Shown here in pieces: positions 11,857-22,649 of a stretch of DNA of 64,000 nt (its first letter is position 1; every line of letters begins with the position of its first letter). Made by a program: the position numbers and the translations under genes. Below the pieces are notes generated by a model. It did not search any database, had not been told where the DNA came from, and saw only the letters and a list, made by a program, of their open reading frames with translations. This DNA comes from Pseudomonas sp. ATCC PTA-122608. GTDB lineage: Bacteria; Pseudomonadota; Gammaproteobacteria; Pseudomonadales; Pseudomonadaceae. Location of the stretch: positions 32,186-96,185 of the forward strand of contig NZ_LPNO01000052.1 of the NCBI RefSeq assembly GCF_001952855.1. The letters are read 5' to 3'.

Positions 11857-13746
11857 ATGAATAAAAATCTGCGTTTCAGCCATAAAATCCTGCTTGCCGC
11901 CGCTCTTATCGTCATTGCCGCCTTTGCGTTGTTTACCCTCTACAACGACTACTTGCAGCGTAATGCGATTCGCGACGATCTGAACAACTACCTGCATGAA
12001 ATGGGTGATGTCACCGCCAGCAACATCCAGACCTGGCTCACCGGGCGCATTGTGCTGATCGAAAGTGCCGCCCAGAACATCGCCATCAACCCGGATTCAA
12101 CTAACGTCGCAAGCCTCCTGGAACAGAAAGCCCTGACGTCTTCGTTCATGGCCACGTACCTGGGCGACAGCAAAGGCGGTTTCGTGATCCGCCCCGACAC
12201 CAAGATGCCCGACGGCTTCGACCCGCGTGTACGCCCCTGGTACAAGGGCGCACAGGGCAGTAACGGCTCAACCCTGACCGAACCGTACATTGATGCGGCC
12301 ACCGGCCAGTTGATCATCTCCATTGCCACCCCCAGCAGCAAAGCCGGCCAGAGTGTCGGCGTGGTGGGCGGTGACCTGAGCCTGCAAACCCTGGTGGACA
12401 ACATCGGCGCCCTGAACTTCGGCGGCATGGGTTATGCCTTCCTGGTCAGCGCCGACGGTAAAGTGCTGGTGCACCCGGACAAAAACCTGGTGATGAAAAC
12501 CCTGGCTGACGTCTATCCAAAAAGCACCCCGAAGATCAGCAGCGATTTCAGTGAAGTCGACGTGGACGGCAAAACCCGCATCGTCACCTTTACCCCGATC
12601 AAGGGCCTGCCCTCGGTGAACTGGTACCTCGGCCTGTCGGTGGATAAAGACAAATCCTTCGCCATGCTCAGTGAGTTCCGCACCTCGGCGATCATTGCCA
12701 CCATCATCGCCGTGGTCATCATCATCGCCCTGCTGGGCATGCTGATCCGCATCCTCCTGCAACCATTGCACGTCATGACCCGCGCCATGGAAGACATCGC
12801 CGACGGCGAAGGCGACCTGACCCGCCGCTTGACCATCCAGAACCACGACGAATTCGGCGTGCTCGGCATCGCGTTCAATCGCTTCGTGGAGCGGATTCAC
12901 ACCTCGATCCGAGAAGTGTCTTCGGCCACCGAACACGTCAATGAAGTGGCCTTGCGGGTGGTCAGCGCCTCCAACTCCTCGATGATCAACTCCGACGAGC
13001 AGGCCAACCGCACCAACAGCGTCGCCGCGGCCATCAACGAGTTGGGGGCCGCCGCCCAGGAAATCGCCCGCAACGCCGCCCAGGCCTCTAATCAGGCCAC
13101 CGATGCGCGGCACCTGGCCGAAGACGGGCAACACGTTGTCGAGCGCAATATCAAGGCGATGAACCAGTTGTCGCAAATGATCAGCGCCTCCAGCACCAAT
13201 ATCGAAGCGCTTAACAGCAAGACCGTGAACATCGGGCAGATCCTGGAAGTGATCACCAGCATTTCCCAGCAAACCAACTTGCTGGCCCTCAACGCGGCGA
13301 TTGAAGCCGCACGGGCCGGGGAAGCCGGTCGCGGGTTCGCGGTCGTGGCCGATGAAGTGCGCAACCTGGCACACCGCACCCAGGAATCGGCGCAGCAAGT
13401 GCAGAAGATGATCGAGGAGCTGCAAGTCGGCGCGCGGGATTCGGTCAGCACCATGAGCGAAAGCCAGCGACACAGTCAGGACAGCGTGGAAATCGCCAAC
13501 CTGGCGGGCGAGCGCCTGAACAGCGTGACCCAGCGCATCGGCGAGATTGACGGGATGAACCAGTCAGTCGCCACCGCTACCGAGGAACAGACCTCGGTGG
13601 TGGAGTCGATCAACATGGACATCACCGAGATCAACACCCTCAATCAGGAAGGTGTGGAAAACCTGCAATCGACGTTGCGCGCCTGTTCCGACCTGGAACA
13701 ACAGGCAGCGCGCTTGAAACAACTGGTGGGCAGTTTCCGGATCTGA
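11857..13746 (+). CDS. Methyl-accepting chemotaxis protein, PctA/PctB/PctC type (amino-acid receptor)
   Basis: A 629-residue chemoreceptor: TM1 (about residues 10-29), periplasmic double-Cache domain (about 35-270), TM2 (about 278-300), HAMP and a long cytoplasmic coiled coil with the conserved hairpin tip (EVITSISQQTNLLALNAA). The sequence closely follows P. aeruginosa PctA as I recall it. The amino-acid-binding motif is largely kept: R126, W128, Y129, D146 and the Asp of GVVGGDLSL; residue 121 is Phe where PctA has Tyr. There is no C-terminal CheR-binding pentapeptide. It should signal to the CheA/CheY system for amino-acid taxis. It lies near purU and mvaT, as in P. aeruginosa. Confidence 0.93.
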   Translation: MNKNLRFSHKILLAAALIVIAAFALFTLYNDYLQRNAIRDDLNNYLHEMGDVTASNIQTWLTGRIVLIESAAQNIAINPDSTNVASLLEQKALTSSFMATYLGDSKGGFVIRPDTKMPDGFDPRVRPWYKGAQGSNGSTLTEPYIDAATGQLIISIATPSSKAGQSVGVVGGDLSLQTLVDNIGALNFGGMGYAFLVSADGKVLVHPDKNLVMKTLADVYPKSTPKISSDFSEVDVDGKTRIVTFTPIKGLPSVNWYLGLSVDKDKSFAMLSEFRTSAIIATIIAVVIIIALLGMLIRILLQPLHVMTRAMEDIADGEGDLTRRLTIQNHDEFGVLGIAFNRFVERIHTSIREVSSATEHVNEVALRVVSASNSSMINSDEQANRTNSVAAAINELGAAAQEIARNAAQASNQATDARHLAEDGQHVVERNIKAMNQLSQMISASSTNIEALNSKTVNIGQILEVITSISQQTNLLALNAAIEAARAGEAGRGFAVVADEVRNLAHRTQESAQQVQKMIEELQVGARDSVSTMSESQRHSQDSVEIANLAGERLNSVTQRIGEIDGMNQSVATATEEQTSVVESINMDITEINTLNQEGVENLQSTLRACSDLEQQAARLKQLVGSFRI

Positions 13747-13756
13747 TTCAACAGCG

Positions 13757-13957
13757 TCAGTGGCGGCCTTGCGCAGCGGCTGACGCCTGTTCTTCCGGCG
13801 AATCGGATGTGTCTTGCAGTTGCTCCCACAACTCGGCGGCACCTGGAAACTCGGTGCCGTCCTCACTGCTCAGGTCATCCGGGTCATATCGACTCAAACA
13901 ACCTTCTCCCAGCGTCGCGGGAGCTTTGGACGTGGCTTTATCAAGTGGATCGCTCAT
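13757..13957 (-). CDS. Small acidic hypothetical protein
   Basis: A 66-residue acidic protein starting MSDPLDKATSKAPATLG, with a clear ribosome-binding site (GAGGATTGGAG) before the ATG at 13957. It is rich in Asp, Glu, Ser and Ala, has no membrane segment and looks largely disordered. It lies tail-to-tail with the chemoreceptor gene and downstream of purU on the same strand, after a terminator. I do not recognise a family; the ribosome-binding site and codon use suggest it is real. Confidence 0.6.
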   Translation of the reverse strand: MSDPLDKATSKAPATLGEGCLSRYDPDDLSSEDGTEFPGAAELWEQLQDTSDSPEEQASAAAQGRH

Positions 13958-13983
13958 TCTCCAATCCTCACCTGTTGCCAAAG

Positions 13984-14018
13984 AAAAAAGGGCCTGTAGC
14001 GATTTAACGCCCAGGCCC
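13984..14018 (-). terminator. Intrinsic terminator of purU
   Basis: On the minus strand, GGGCCTG and CAGGCCC form a stem that is followed by TTTTTTC, just after the purU stop. Confidence 0.85.
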
Positions 14019-14044
14019 TTCACTCTTCAATCAAAACACTTCAA

Positions 14045-14893
<849 letters not shown>

Positions 14894-15243
14894 TAGGGGG
14901 AAACTCCAGAACTTCACAAAGGCCGCCATTCTAGCGATTGCGCAGAAAAACTGCAGTATTCCTTAACCGTTATTCTGATCGCGAGCGTCAGCCCTGCCCC
15001 TTAATAGCGTAAGGTTTTACCCATTGTATGTGTGCAAACCCGTGGACTCAGGCAGTAAGCCAAGACTTAGCGAGAGTATCTTTAGCCTGTCGCCGTTAGT
15101 AATTAACTAAATTCCACGCTTTTGTCACAAACAACCAAAGTAAATTACATAAATGCAGTCTTAAATGTTTACTTGAGCAAACTGTCTGACTATTATTGGG
15201 CCACTATCCCCTTTCACCCCGCGCCCTACATAAGGTAGTCCTC
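14894..15243. promoter_or_regulatory. AT-rich divergent purU/mvaT regulatory region
   Basis: A 350-base gene-free stretch, strikingly AT-rich between about 15090 and 15200 (runs such as TAATTAACTAAATT and TAAATTACATAAAT). MvaT-type xenogeneic silencers bind AT-rich DNA with flexible TpA steps and often autoregulate, so this is a plausible autoregulatory target. I could not assign -35/-10 boxes with confidence. Confidence 0.5.
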
Positions 15244-15618
15244 ATGTCCCTGATCAACGAATACCGCGCCACCGAAGAAGCTATCAAAGAGCTGCAAGCC
15301 CGTTTGAAGAACCTGTCCCAAGACGACAAACTGCAAACCGAGCTGGAATTCGAAGGCAAATTGCGCACCCTGATGGGCGAATACTCCAAATCCCTGCGTG
15401 ACATCATCGCGCTGCTGGATCCAGAATCGAAAGTTAAAGCTCCACGTGGCGCCGTAAAAACTACCGGCACCAAGCGTGCACGCAAGGTTAAACAATACAA
15501 AAACCCGCATAACGGCGAAGTGATTGAAACCAAAGGTGGCAACCACAAGACTCTGAAAGAGTGGAAAGCCAAGTGGGGCGGCGACGTGGTTGAAGGCTGG
15601 GCTACCCTGCTGGGCTAA
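15244..15618 (+). CDS. mvaT: H-NS-family transcriptional regulator MvaT
   Basis: A 124-residue nucleoid-associated silencer of Pseudomonas, the functional analogue of H-NS. Residues 1-60 form the coiled-coil oligomerisation part (starting MSLINEYRATEEAIKELQ). A basic linker (KTTGTKRARKVKQ) leads to the C-terminal DNA-binding domain with NPHNGEVIETKGGNHKTLK and a final WATLLG. The ATG at 15244 gives the known N-terminus. MvaT binds AT-rich, horizontally acquired DNA. It is preceded by a long AT-rich leader and followed by a strong bidirectional terminator. Confidence 0.96.
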   Translation: MSLINEYRATEEAIKELQARLKNLSQDDKLQTELEFEGKLRTLMGEYSKSLRDIIALLDPESKVKAPRGAVKTTGTKRARKVKQYKNPHNGEVIETKGGNHKTLKEWKAKWGGDVVEGWATLLG

Positions 15619-15650
15619 GCCTCACCAGGACGCCGCGTGATACGCAACGC

Positions 15651-15684
15651 AATAAAAAACGCCAGCTAGCTGGCGTTTTTTATT
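15651..15684. terminator. Bidirectional terminator between mvaT and sbcB
   Basis: A perfect 34-base palindrome, centred on AACGCCAGCTAGCTGGCGTT, has an A-tract on one side and a T-tract on the other. It can therefore end transcription of mvaT (+) and of convergent sbcB (-). Confidence 0.92.
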
Positions 15685-15708
15685 GTCCGTATTTTACCTG
15701 TGTGCCGA

Positions 15709-17136
15709 TTACAGGCTCATTCGTGCGGCTAAAGAGTCAACATACTCCTGCCATTCATCAAGCACCCGCTGCTGAAACGGTGTAGCACTAACAGCCAACT
15801 CAAGACGCGCCTGCTTAAAAGCCTCAAGGGTGTTTGGCGCGCCCCATTGCGGGTCTGACAAACGTTGCTGACAGAAAACTCTCCAGCGTTGTTGCTCCTC
15901 ACTATTCAAGGTGTCAGGGAAGTTACGCGCACGATAGCGAAATAATAATTCAGGCAAACGTTCATCATCGAAAGGCCATTGCTGACGCCCTAGTTGCGCA
16001 GGCTCGGCGACTCTCACTTGTTCACATAAACGTCGATCACGGTCACCGATAAAACCATCGTATAGCTGCTGCTCAGGATCAGCGGTTGGCGCAAAATCTT
16101 CCTCGGCGTAAATCAGCGCTAATTTATCGCGCCATAGTTCCTGTGCGTCGCTTAGCCGCAGGGCCCGCGCCTCACACTCATCCATATCCAGTTGCAGACG
16201 CTCGCGGTCTTGGGCCCGAAGCACGCTCAACGGTGCGACCACCGGGCAGCGATTGATGTGCAACAGTTTGAGCGGTACCGGCAACTCACCTTCGGCAAGG
16301 TCGTCACGACGGGTATATAGCCGCCGGCGCAACGTATCGGCGTCCTCGTCCAACAGCCCTTGGGGATCGAGCCCCAGGTCGCAGACGATCAACGCATTGC
16401 GATTGCGCGGGTGCCAGGCCAGAGGCAGCACCACGCCCAGGTAATGACGCTCGGCAGAAAAGCGACCGGAAATGTGCACCATCGGCTGCAACAAACGAAT
16501 CTGGTCCATAACCCGTTGCTTACTGCGCAGTTGAAACAGCCAGTCATAGAGCTTGGGTTGTTTCTCGCGGATCAACCGCGCCAGGGCGATGGTGGCGCGC
16601 ACATCGGACAAGGCATCGTGGGCCTGGCCGTGATCGATGCCGTTGGCACCCGTCAATCGCTCAAGCTTGAGGGTGACGCGCCCGTCCTGTTCCGGCCAGA
16701 CGATCCCGTCCGGGCGCAGGGCATAGGCGGTGCGTACCACGTCGATCAGGTCCCAGCGGCTGTTGCCGCCCTGCCACTCCCGGGCATAGGGATCAAAAAA
16801 GTTGCGGTACAGACTGTAGCGCGTCATCTCGTCGTCAAAACGCAACGTGTTGTAGCCGGCCCCGCAGGTACCCGGGGTGGCCAGTTCGGCGTGTACGCGG
16901 GTCATGAAGTCGGCTTCGGCCAGGCCTTTTTCCGCCAGCACCCCGGGTGTGATGCCGGTAATCGCGCAGGCGGCCGGATGCGGCAGGATATCCTCGCTGG
17001 GCTGGCAGTAGAGATTGACCGGCGGCCCGACTTCGTTGAGTTCAAGGTCGGTGCGAATACCGGCTACCTGCAGCGGGCGGTCGCTACGCGGGTTGATGCC
17101 GGTGGTTTCATAGTCGTACCAGAAAATGGTGGTCAC
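15709..17136 (-). CDS. sbcB: Exodeoxyribonuclease I
   Basis: A 475-residue 3'-5' single-strand DNA exonuclease used in recombination and mismatch repair. The DEDDh exonuclease motif FWYDYETTG (D8, E10) is at the N-terminus, later motifs include the HDALSDVRAT segment, and SH3-like and helical ExoI C-terminal domains follow. Length agrees with E. coli ExoI. The gene is convergent with mvaT and divergent from the RDD-MoxR operon; the same order (purU, mvaT, sbcB) occurs in P. aeruginosa. Confidence 0.96.
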   Translation of the reverse strand: MTTIFWYDYETTGINPRSDRPLQVAGIRTDLELNEVGPPVNLYCQPSEDILPHPAACAITGITPGVLAEKGLAEADFMTRVHAELATPGTCGAGYNTLRFDDEMTRYSLYRNFFDPYAREWQGGNSRWDLIDVVRTAYALRPDGIVWPEQDGRVTLKLERLTGANGIDHGQAHDALSDVRATIALARLIREKQPKLYDWLFQLRSKQRVMDQIRLLQPMVHISGRFSAERHYLGVVLPLAWHPRNRNALIVCDLGLDPQGLLDEDADTLRRRLYTRRDDLAEGELPVPLKLLHINRCPVVAPLSVLRAQDRERLQLDMDECEARALRLSDAQELWRDKLALIYAEEDFAPTADPEQQLYDGFIGDRDRRLCEQVRVAEPAQLGRQQWPFDDERLPELLFRYRARNFPDTLNSEEQQRWRVFCQQRLSDPQWGAPNTLEAFKQARLELAVSATPFQQRVLDEWQEYVDSLAARMSL

Positions 17137-17325
17137 GGGCTATTCCTGTGCTGAAGACCGGCAAAGTCTAGGCGCTTGACGGCACCGGGGGCCAGCGCTG
17201 TGTTCACTGTACAAACATTCAGTAAATCGTTGAGTGGTTGCTTCCACCGTCGACACTGCTAGCATCCGTCTTTCCAACCCCGCCGCTGCCGCCCAGGCGC
17301 CAGCGCCGCACTGCCAAGGACCGCG

Positions 17326-18018
17326 ATGCCATCTGCGCCACTGGACACCCGCTACCAGATCGAGACCCCGGAGGGCGTCGACCTGCCCCTGCGCCCGGCC
17401 GGCCTGCTGGTTCGCTCACTGGCCTTTGCCTTCGACCTGGGGTTGCGCGGCCTGATTCTTGGCATCCTGTTCATCGCCCTCGCGTTTCTCGGCAACCTGG
17501 GCATTGGCTTGGGCTCGCTGCTGCTGTTCCTCGTCAGTTGGTGGTACATGGTGCTGTTCGAAGTGCTTAACCAGGGCTGCTCGCCCGGTAAGCAGATCAT
17601 GGGCCTGCGGGTGGTACAGGACGACGGCACGCCCATCGGCTGGTCCGCCTCGCTGATCCGCAACCTGCTGCGTTTTGTCGACATGCTGCCCTTCGGCTAC
17701 TTCCTCGGCGCCATCAGCTGCCTGCAACACCCCAACTTCAAACGCCTGGGTGACCTGGCGGCCGGGACGCTGGTGATCTATCGCGAACAACCCCTTTCCC
17801 GTCCGCAGGTGCCGCAAGCCCCGGCACTGCGCCTGCCGTTCGCCCTTGAGCTGAACGAACAACGGGCGATTCTCAGCTTCGCCGAACGCCAGGGCGAACT
17901 CTCCGCCGAGCGAATCAACGAACTGGCCGCGATCCTGGCCACTCCCCTGCAAGTCTCCCCTGCCCGCGCCGTGGCGGAACTGAACGGCGTGGCTCGCGGA
18001 TTGTTGGGGCCAGCATGA
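17326..18018 (+). CDS. RDD family membrane protein, first gene of the MoxR operon
   Basis: A 230-residue inner-membrane protein. The RDD domain occupies about residues 20-150, with hydrophobic segments at about 30-75 and 110-130 and the conserved Arg/Asp positions (LLVRSLAFAFDLGLRG; RNLLRFVDMLP). The C-terminal 70 residues are cytosolic and helical. RDD proteins are mostly uncharacterised; some are linked to ion transport or osmotic stress. Its stop overlaps the start of the SpoIIM-like gene by four bases, and it opens a six-gene operon. A promoter should lie in 17137-17325, but I cannot place it. Confidence 0.9.
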   Translation: MPSAPLDTRYQIETPEGVDLPLRPAGLLVRSLAFAFDLGLRGLILGILFIALAFLGNLGIGLGSLLLFLVSWWYMVLFEVLNQGCSPGKQIMGLRVVQDDGTPIGWSASLIRNLLRFVDMLPFGYFLGAISCLQHPNFKRLGDLAAGTLVIYREQPLSRPQVPQAPALRLPFALELNEQRAILSFAERQGELSAERINELAAILATPLQVSPARAVAELNGVARGLLGPA

Positions 18019-18995
18019 AGCAGAGTTTTTTCGAAAGCCGCCACCAAGCACAATGGCAAGCCTTTGCCACGCAACTGACACAGCTTGAAAAAGGCAACGC
18101 CAAGCGCGCTGACTTCACCGACTTCCCTCATCAGTACCGGCAGTTGTGCCAACACCTGGCCCTGGCCCAGGAGCGTGGCTACAGCAGCTACCTGGTTGAC
18201 CCGTTGCAGCAGCTTGCCTTGCGCGGCCACCAGCAGTTGTATCGGCATCGCAGCCAGTTGGGCGCAAACGTACTGAGCTTCCTGCTGGCCGACTTCCCCA
18301 GGCTGGTTCGCGCGCAATGGCCGTTCGTGCTGGCCGCCAGCCTGCTGTTCTTTGGCAGCCTGATCGGCATCGCGTTGCTGGTGTACCTGTATCCAGACCT
18401 GATCTACAGCATCGTCAGCCCCCAACAAGTGGCTGAGATGCAAAGCATGTACGACCCGGATGCCAGCCGCCTGGGCCGGGCAGCCGAACGTGCCTCCAGC
18501 GAAGACTGGATGATGTTTGGCTACTACGTGATGCACAACATCGGCATCGCGTTCCAGACCTTTGCCGCCGGGCTGTTGTTCGGCCTGGGCAGCGTGTTTT
18601 TCCTGTTCTTCAACGGCCTGATCATTGGTGCCGTTGCCGGGCACCTGACACAAATCGGCTACGGCCAAACCTTCTGGTCTTTCGTGATTGGCCATGGCGC
18701 CTTCGAACTCAGCGCCATCGCCCTGGCAGGCGCGGCCGGCCTGCAACTGGGCTGGGCGTTGATTGCGCCGGGGCAACTGACGAGAGGTGAATCCCTGCGA
18801 CTGGCCGCACGTAAAAGCGTGCAGATGATTTGCGGTGTGATGGTGTTCCTGCTGATCGCCGCGTTTATCGAGGCGTACTGGTCTTCCACCAATGCCGTGG
18901 CGCCGTGGATCAAGTACCTGGTGGGCACCACCCTCTGGTTGCTGATGGCCGCCTACCTGCTGCTTGCCGGACGGAACCGCCATGCGCCTGAGTGA
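18015..18995 (+). CDS. SpoIIM (stage II sporulation protein M) family membrane protein
   Basis: A 326-residue multi-pass membrane protein. A soluble N-terminal region (about 1-100) contains a short conserved helical segment. Hydrophobic spans follow at about 108-130, 178-205, 210-235, 255-275 and 290-320. In sporulating Firmicutes SpoIIM takes part in peptidoglycan remodelling during engulfment; in non-sporulating bacteria the role of the family is unknown. The ATG overlaps the RDD stop (ATGA), and the end overlaps the DUF4129 gene by 14 bases, so expression is likely coupled. Confidence 0.9.
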   Translation: MKQSFFESRHQAQWQAFATQLTQLEKGNAKRADFTDFPHQYRQLCQHLALAQERGYSSYLVDPLQQLALRGHQQLYRHRSQLGANVLSFLLADFPRLVRAQWPFVLAASLLFFGSLIGIALLVYLYPDLIYSIVSPQQVAEMQSMYDPDASRLGRAAERASSEDWMMFGYYVMHNIGIAFQTFAAGLLFGLGSVFFLFFNGLIIGAVAGHLTQIGYGQTFWSFVIGHGAFELSAIALAGAAGLQLGWALIAPGQLTRGESLRLAARKSVQMICGVMVFLLIAAFIEAYWSSTNAVAPWIKYLVGTTLWLLMAAYLLLAGRNRHAPE

Positions 18996-20511
18996 TGCCA
19001 GCGTCGTGATCCGCCCGCGTACCTCCTGGGAAGCCATGGACCTCGGCATCCTGCTGGCCCGCGAACATCGGCTGCTGCTGATGAGCAGCTGGGCCATCGT
19101 GACCTTGCCGATCTTCGCGCTGTTCAGCGTGCTGCTGTGGAATCATCCCTCCACCGCGCTGTTACTGTTCTGGTGGTTAAAACCGGCATTCGACCGCCTG
19201 CCACTGTATATCCTGTCCAGGGCCCTGTTCGGCGAAACACCCAGCCTGAAACGAGCCCTGCGCCACTCGCCGCGCCTGCTCAAGGGCCAACTGCTGGCCA
19301 GCCTGACCTGGCGACGCTTCAACCTGAGCCGCAGCTTCGTGATGCCGGTGGTCCAGCTCGAAGGCCTGCAAGGCCAGGCGCGCCAACAACGTCTTGGTGT
19401 GCTGCAACAACGCAATGCCGGCGCCGCACGCTGGCTGACCCTGATCGGGGTGCATCTGGAAATCGCCCTGTGGTTCGGGTTGATGGCCGTGTTCTATTTT
19501 TTCCTGCCGCAAGAGGTCGAACGGGACTGGGACTGGCAACAGCTGGTGCTCACAGCGGGGCACGACTGGCTCTGGCTGGAACACCTGACCAACGCCTTCT
19601 ACGCGCTGATCCTGGTGTTCTGGGAGCCTATCTATGTCGCCTGCGGTTTCAGCCTGTACCTGAACCGCCGCACCGTACTGGAAGCCTGGGACCTGGAGCT
19701 GGTGTTCCGCCGATTGCGCCAGCGCCTGAGCGGTGTGGCGCCGGTCCTGCTGCTGGTGATCGGGCTGATGCTGGTTCCGCCGCTCCCATCGGCATGGGCC
19801 GATGAACCGGCTCCCCAAAAACAGCTGAGTACACAATCGGCCAGTCAGTCGATCAAGGCGCTGTTGGAGCAGCCACCGTTCAAAAACTCCGAGACCGTCA
19901 CCCGCTACCGCTTCGGCGAAGAAAAAGCGGCGGACAAAAACAAACCGGCTGATGACGGCAAGTTGCCGGCCTGGCTGGAAGCATTGCTGAAAAACCTCAA
20001 CAGCGATTCGTTCAAGCACATCGCGAAGGGCCTTGAAGTACTGCTCTGGGGGTTGCTGGTGGGTGGCCTGGCACTGGTGATCTGGCGCTACCGCGACTGG
20101 CTGCATGCCTTTGTCAGCCGCCGCAGCCCACGCAAGCCGAAGGCTGCCAAGCCCGCCCCCTCGCAGTTGTTCGGCCTCGAACTGGGGGCAGACACCTTGC
20201 CCGAAGACATCGCCGGCACCGCCGAACAGCTCTGGGCGACACAGCCTCGGGAAGCCCTCGGTTTGCTTTACCGTGGCTTGCTCAGCCGACTGCTGCACGA
20301 CTTCAACCTGCCGCTGAAAAACGCCGACACGGAAGGCCAGGTCCTGGAGCGTATCCGCCAACTGCAACAGCCGCAGTTACTGGCGTTCAGCGATGAGCTG
20401 ACCCGCTACTGGCAAAACCTTGCCTATGGCCACCGCCTGCCGCCTGCCCTCGCGCAACAACAGCTATGCAGCAGTTGGCGAGCCCTGTTCGGCTCGGGAG
20501 CTGCGCAATGA
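18982..20511 (+). CDS. DUF4129 domain-containing membrane protein
   Basis: A 509-residue protein: an N-terminal membrane region with spans at about 30-60, 155-180, 205-225 and 252-275, a polar periplasmic stretch (about 280-345) beginning after PSAWADEP, another transmembrane helix (about 350-375), and a cytosolic C-terminal DUF4129 domain (about 410-500; FGLELGADTLP, LLYRGLLSRL). DUF4129 domains recur next to MoxR, DUF58 and transglutaminase genes, sometimes fused to the latter; no transglutaminase domain is present here. The start at 18982 was chosen over 18964 because MRLSDASVVIRPR looks like the conserved N-terminus. Confidence 0.88.
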   Translation: MRLSDASVVIRPRTSWEAMDLGILLAREHRLLLMSSWAIVTLPIFALFSVLLWNHPSTALLLFWWLKPAFDRLPLYILSRALFGETPSLKRALRHSPRLLKGQLLASLTWRRFNLSRSFVMPVVQLEGLQGQARQQRLGVLQQRNAGAARWLTLIGVHLEIALWFGLMAVFYFFLPQEVERDWDWQQLVLTAGHDWLWLEHLTNAFYALILVFWEPIYVACGFSLYLNRRTVLEAWDLELVFRRLRQRLSGVAPVLLLVIGLMLVPPLPSAWADEPAPQKQLSTQSASQSIKALLEQPPFKNSETVTRYRFGEEKAADKNKPADDGKLPAWLEALLKNLNSDSFKHIAKGLEVLLWGLLVGGLALVIWRYRDWLHAFVSRRSPRKPKAAKPAPSQLFGLELGADTLPEDIAGTAEQLWATQPREALGLLYRGLLSRLLHDFNLPLKNADTEGQVLERIRQLQQPQLLAFSDELTRYWQNLAYGHRLPPALAQQQLCSSWRALFGSGAAQ

Positions 20512-21661
20512 ACCGGCCATTGCTGTGGGTCGGACTGCTCGTGGCGGGCCTGCTCGCAGCAGGCGGTTTTTATGCCTGGCACAAGGCGATCCCGTATCAG
20601 GAGGTGGTCGATCGCGGCCCTTCGCCCGAAGCCCTCGCCAACCCTTACCTGGCGGCGGAACACTTTCTACGCCAGCAAGGCCTGGTGGTGGAGCACGCCA
20701 ACAGCCTGGAACGGCTGGCCAGTCTTTCGCCCAAAGGCAACAGCCTGTTGCTGCTGGGCGAGCGCAGTAACATGAGCCCACCGCAGGTCGAGCAATTGCT
20801 GCAATGGACACAGGCTGGCGGCCACCTGCTGCTCGTCGCAGAGGCACTGTGGGATGACGACACCGGTAAAAGTGGTGACCTGCTGCTGGACCGCGTGCAG
20901 ATACACCAATCCTTCAGTGAAGAGTTCGACGCTCCAGCACCCGCGCGTAAAAAGAAAACACCGGACCTGACCAAACTCTATGTGGACAACGAAACGGCCC
21001 CGGCCTATTTCAGCTTCGACACCGACTTCAATCTCACCGACCCCAGGCACCTGGCGCAATTCTCGGCCAACAGTGCCAAGTCGACGCACCTGATGCAGAT
21101 TAACCTCGGGCAAGGCCGTGTGACCGTGATCACCGACAGCGACCTGTGGAAAAGCCCGGCCATTGGTCAATACGATAACGCCTGGCTGCTTTGGTACCTG
21201 AGTCAGGGGACGCAGGTCACGCTGCGGTTCAACACCGATATCGAGGATCTGTTCAGTCTGTTGCTGCGCTATTTCCCCCAGGCTCTGGTGGCACTCGCCG
21301 CATTGATCGCCCTGGGGTTATGGCACGCCAGCCTGCGCCAGGGCCCGATCCGGCAACCAGCCCCCAAGGCACGTCGGCAATTGCAGGAACATTTGAAAGC
21401 CAGTGCCGACTTCCTGCTGCGCCGCAGCGGCCAAAACAGCTTGTTGCAAGCCTTGCAGCGCGACATCCAACGTACGGCGAGGCGCCGTCATCCCGGGTTC
21501 GAACACCTCGACACTGCCGAACAATCGCGGGTGCTTGAACGCCTGACCCGCCAACCCTCCCTCGTCATCAGCCAGGCCCTCGGCCCACTCCCGGCAAAAC
21601 GGCTCTCCAGTGCCGACTTCAGCCGCCAGGTGGCTAGCCTGCAAACCCTCAGGAATGCCCT

Positions 21662-21665
<4 letters not shown>
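20508..21665 (+). CDS. DUF4350 domain-containing membrane protein
   Basis: A 385-residue protein with an N-terminal membrane anchor (about 6-25), a periplasmic DUF4350 domain (about 40-245) that looks like a Rossmann/GATase-type sugar-binding fold (NSLLLLGERSNMS; GGHLLLVAEALWDDD), a second transmembrane helix (about 258-280) and a helical cytosolic tail. Its ATG overlaps the DUF4129 stop (ATGA), and its stop overlaps the MoxR ATG in the same way. Function is unknown; the layout suggests a structural partner of the DUF4129/SpoIIM/RDD membrane proteins. Confidence 0.88.
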
Positions 21666-22642
<977 letters not shown>

Positions 22643-22649
22643 CCCGCCC

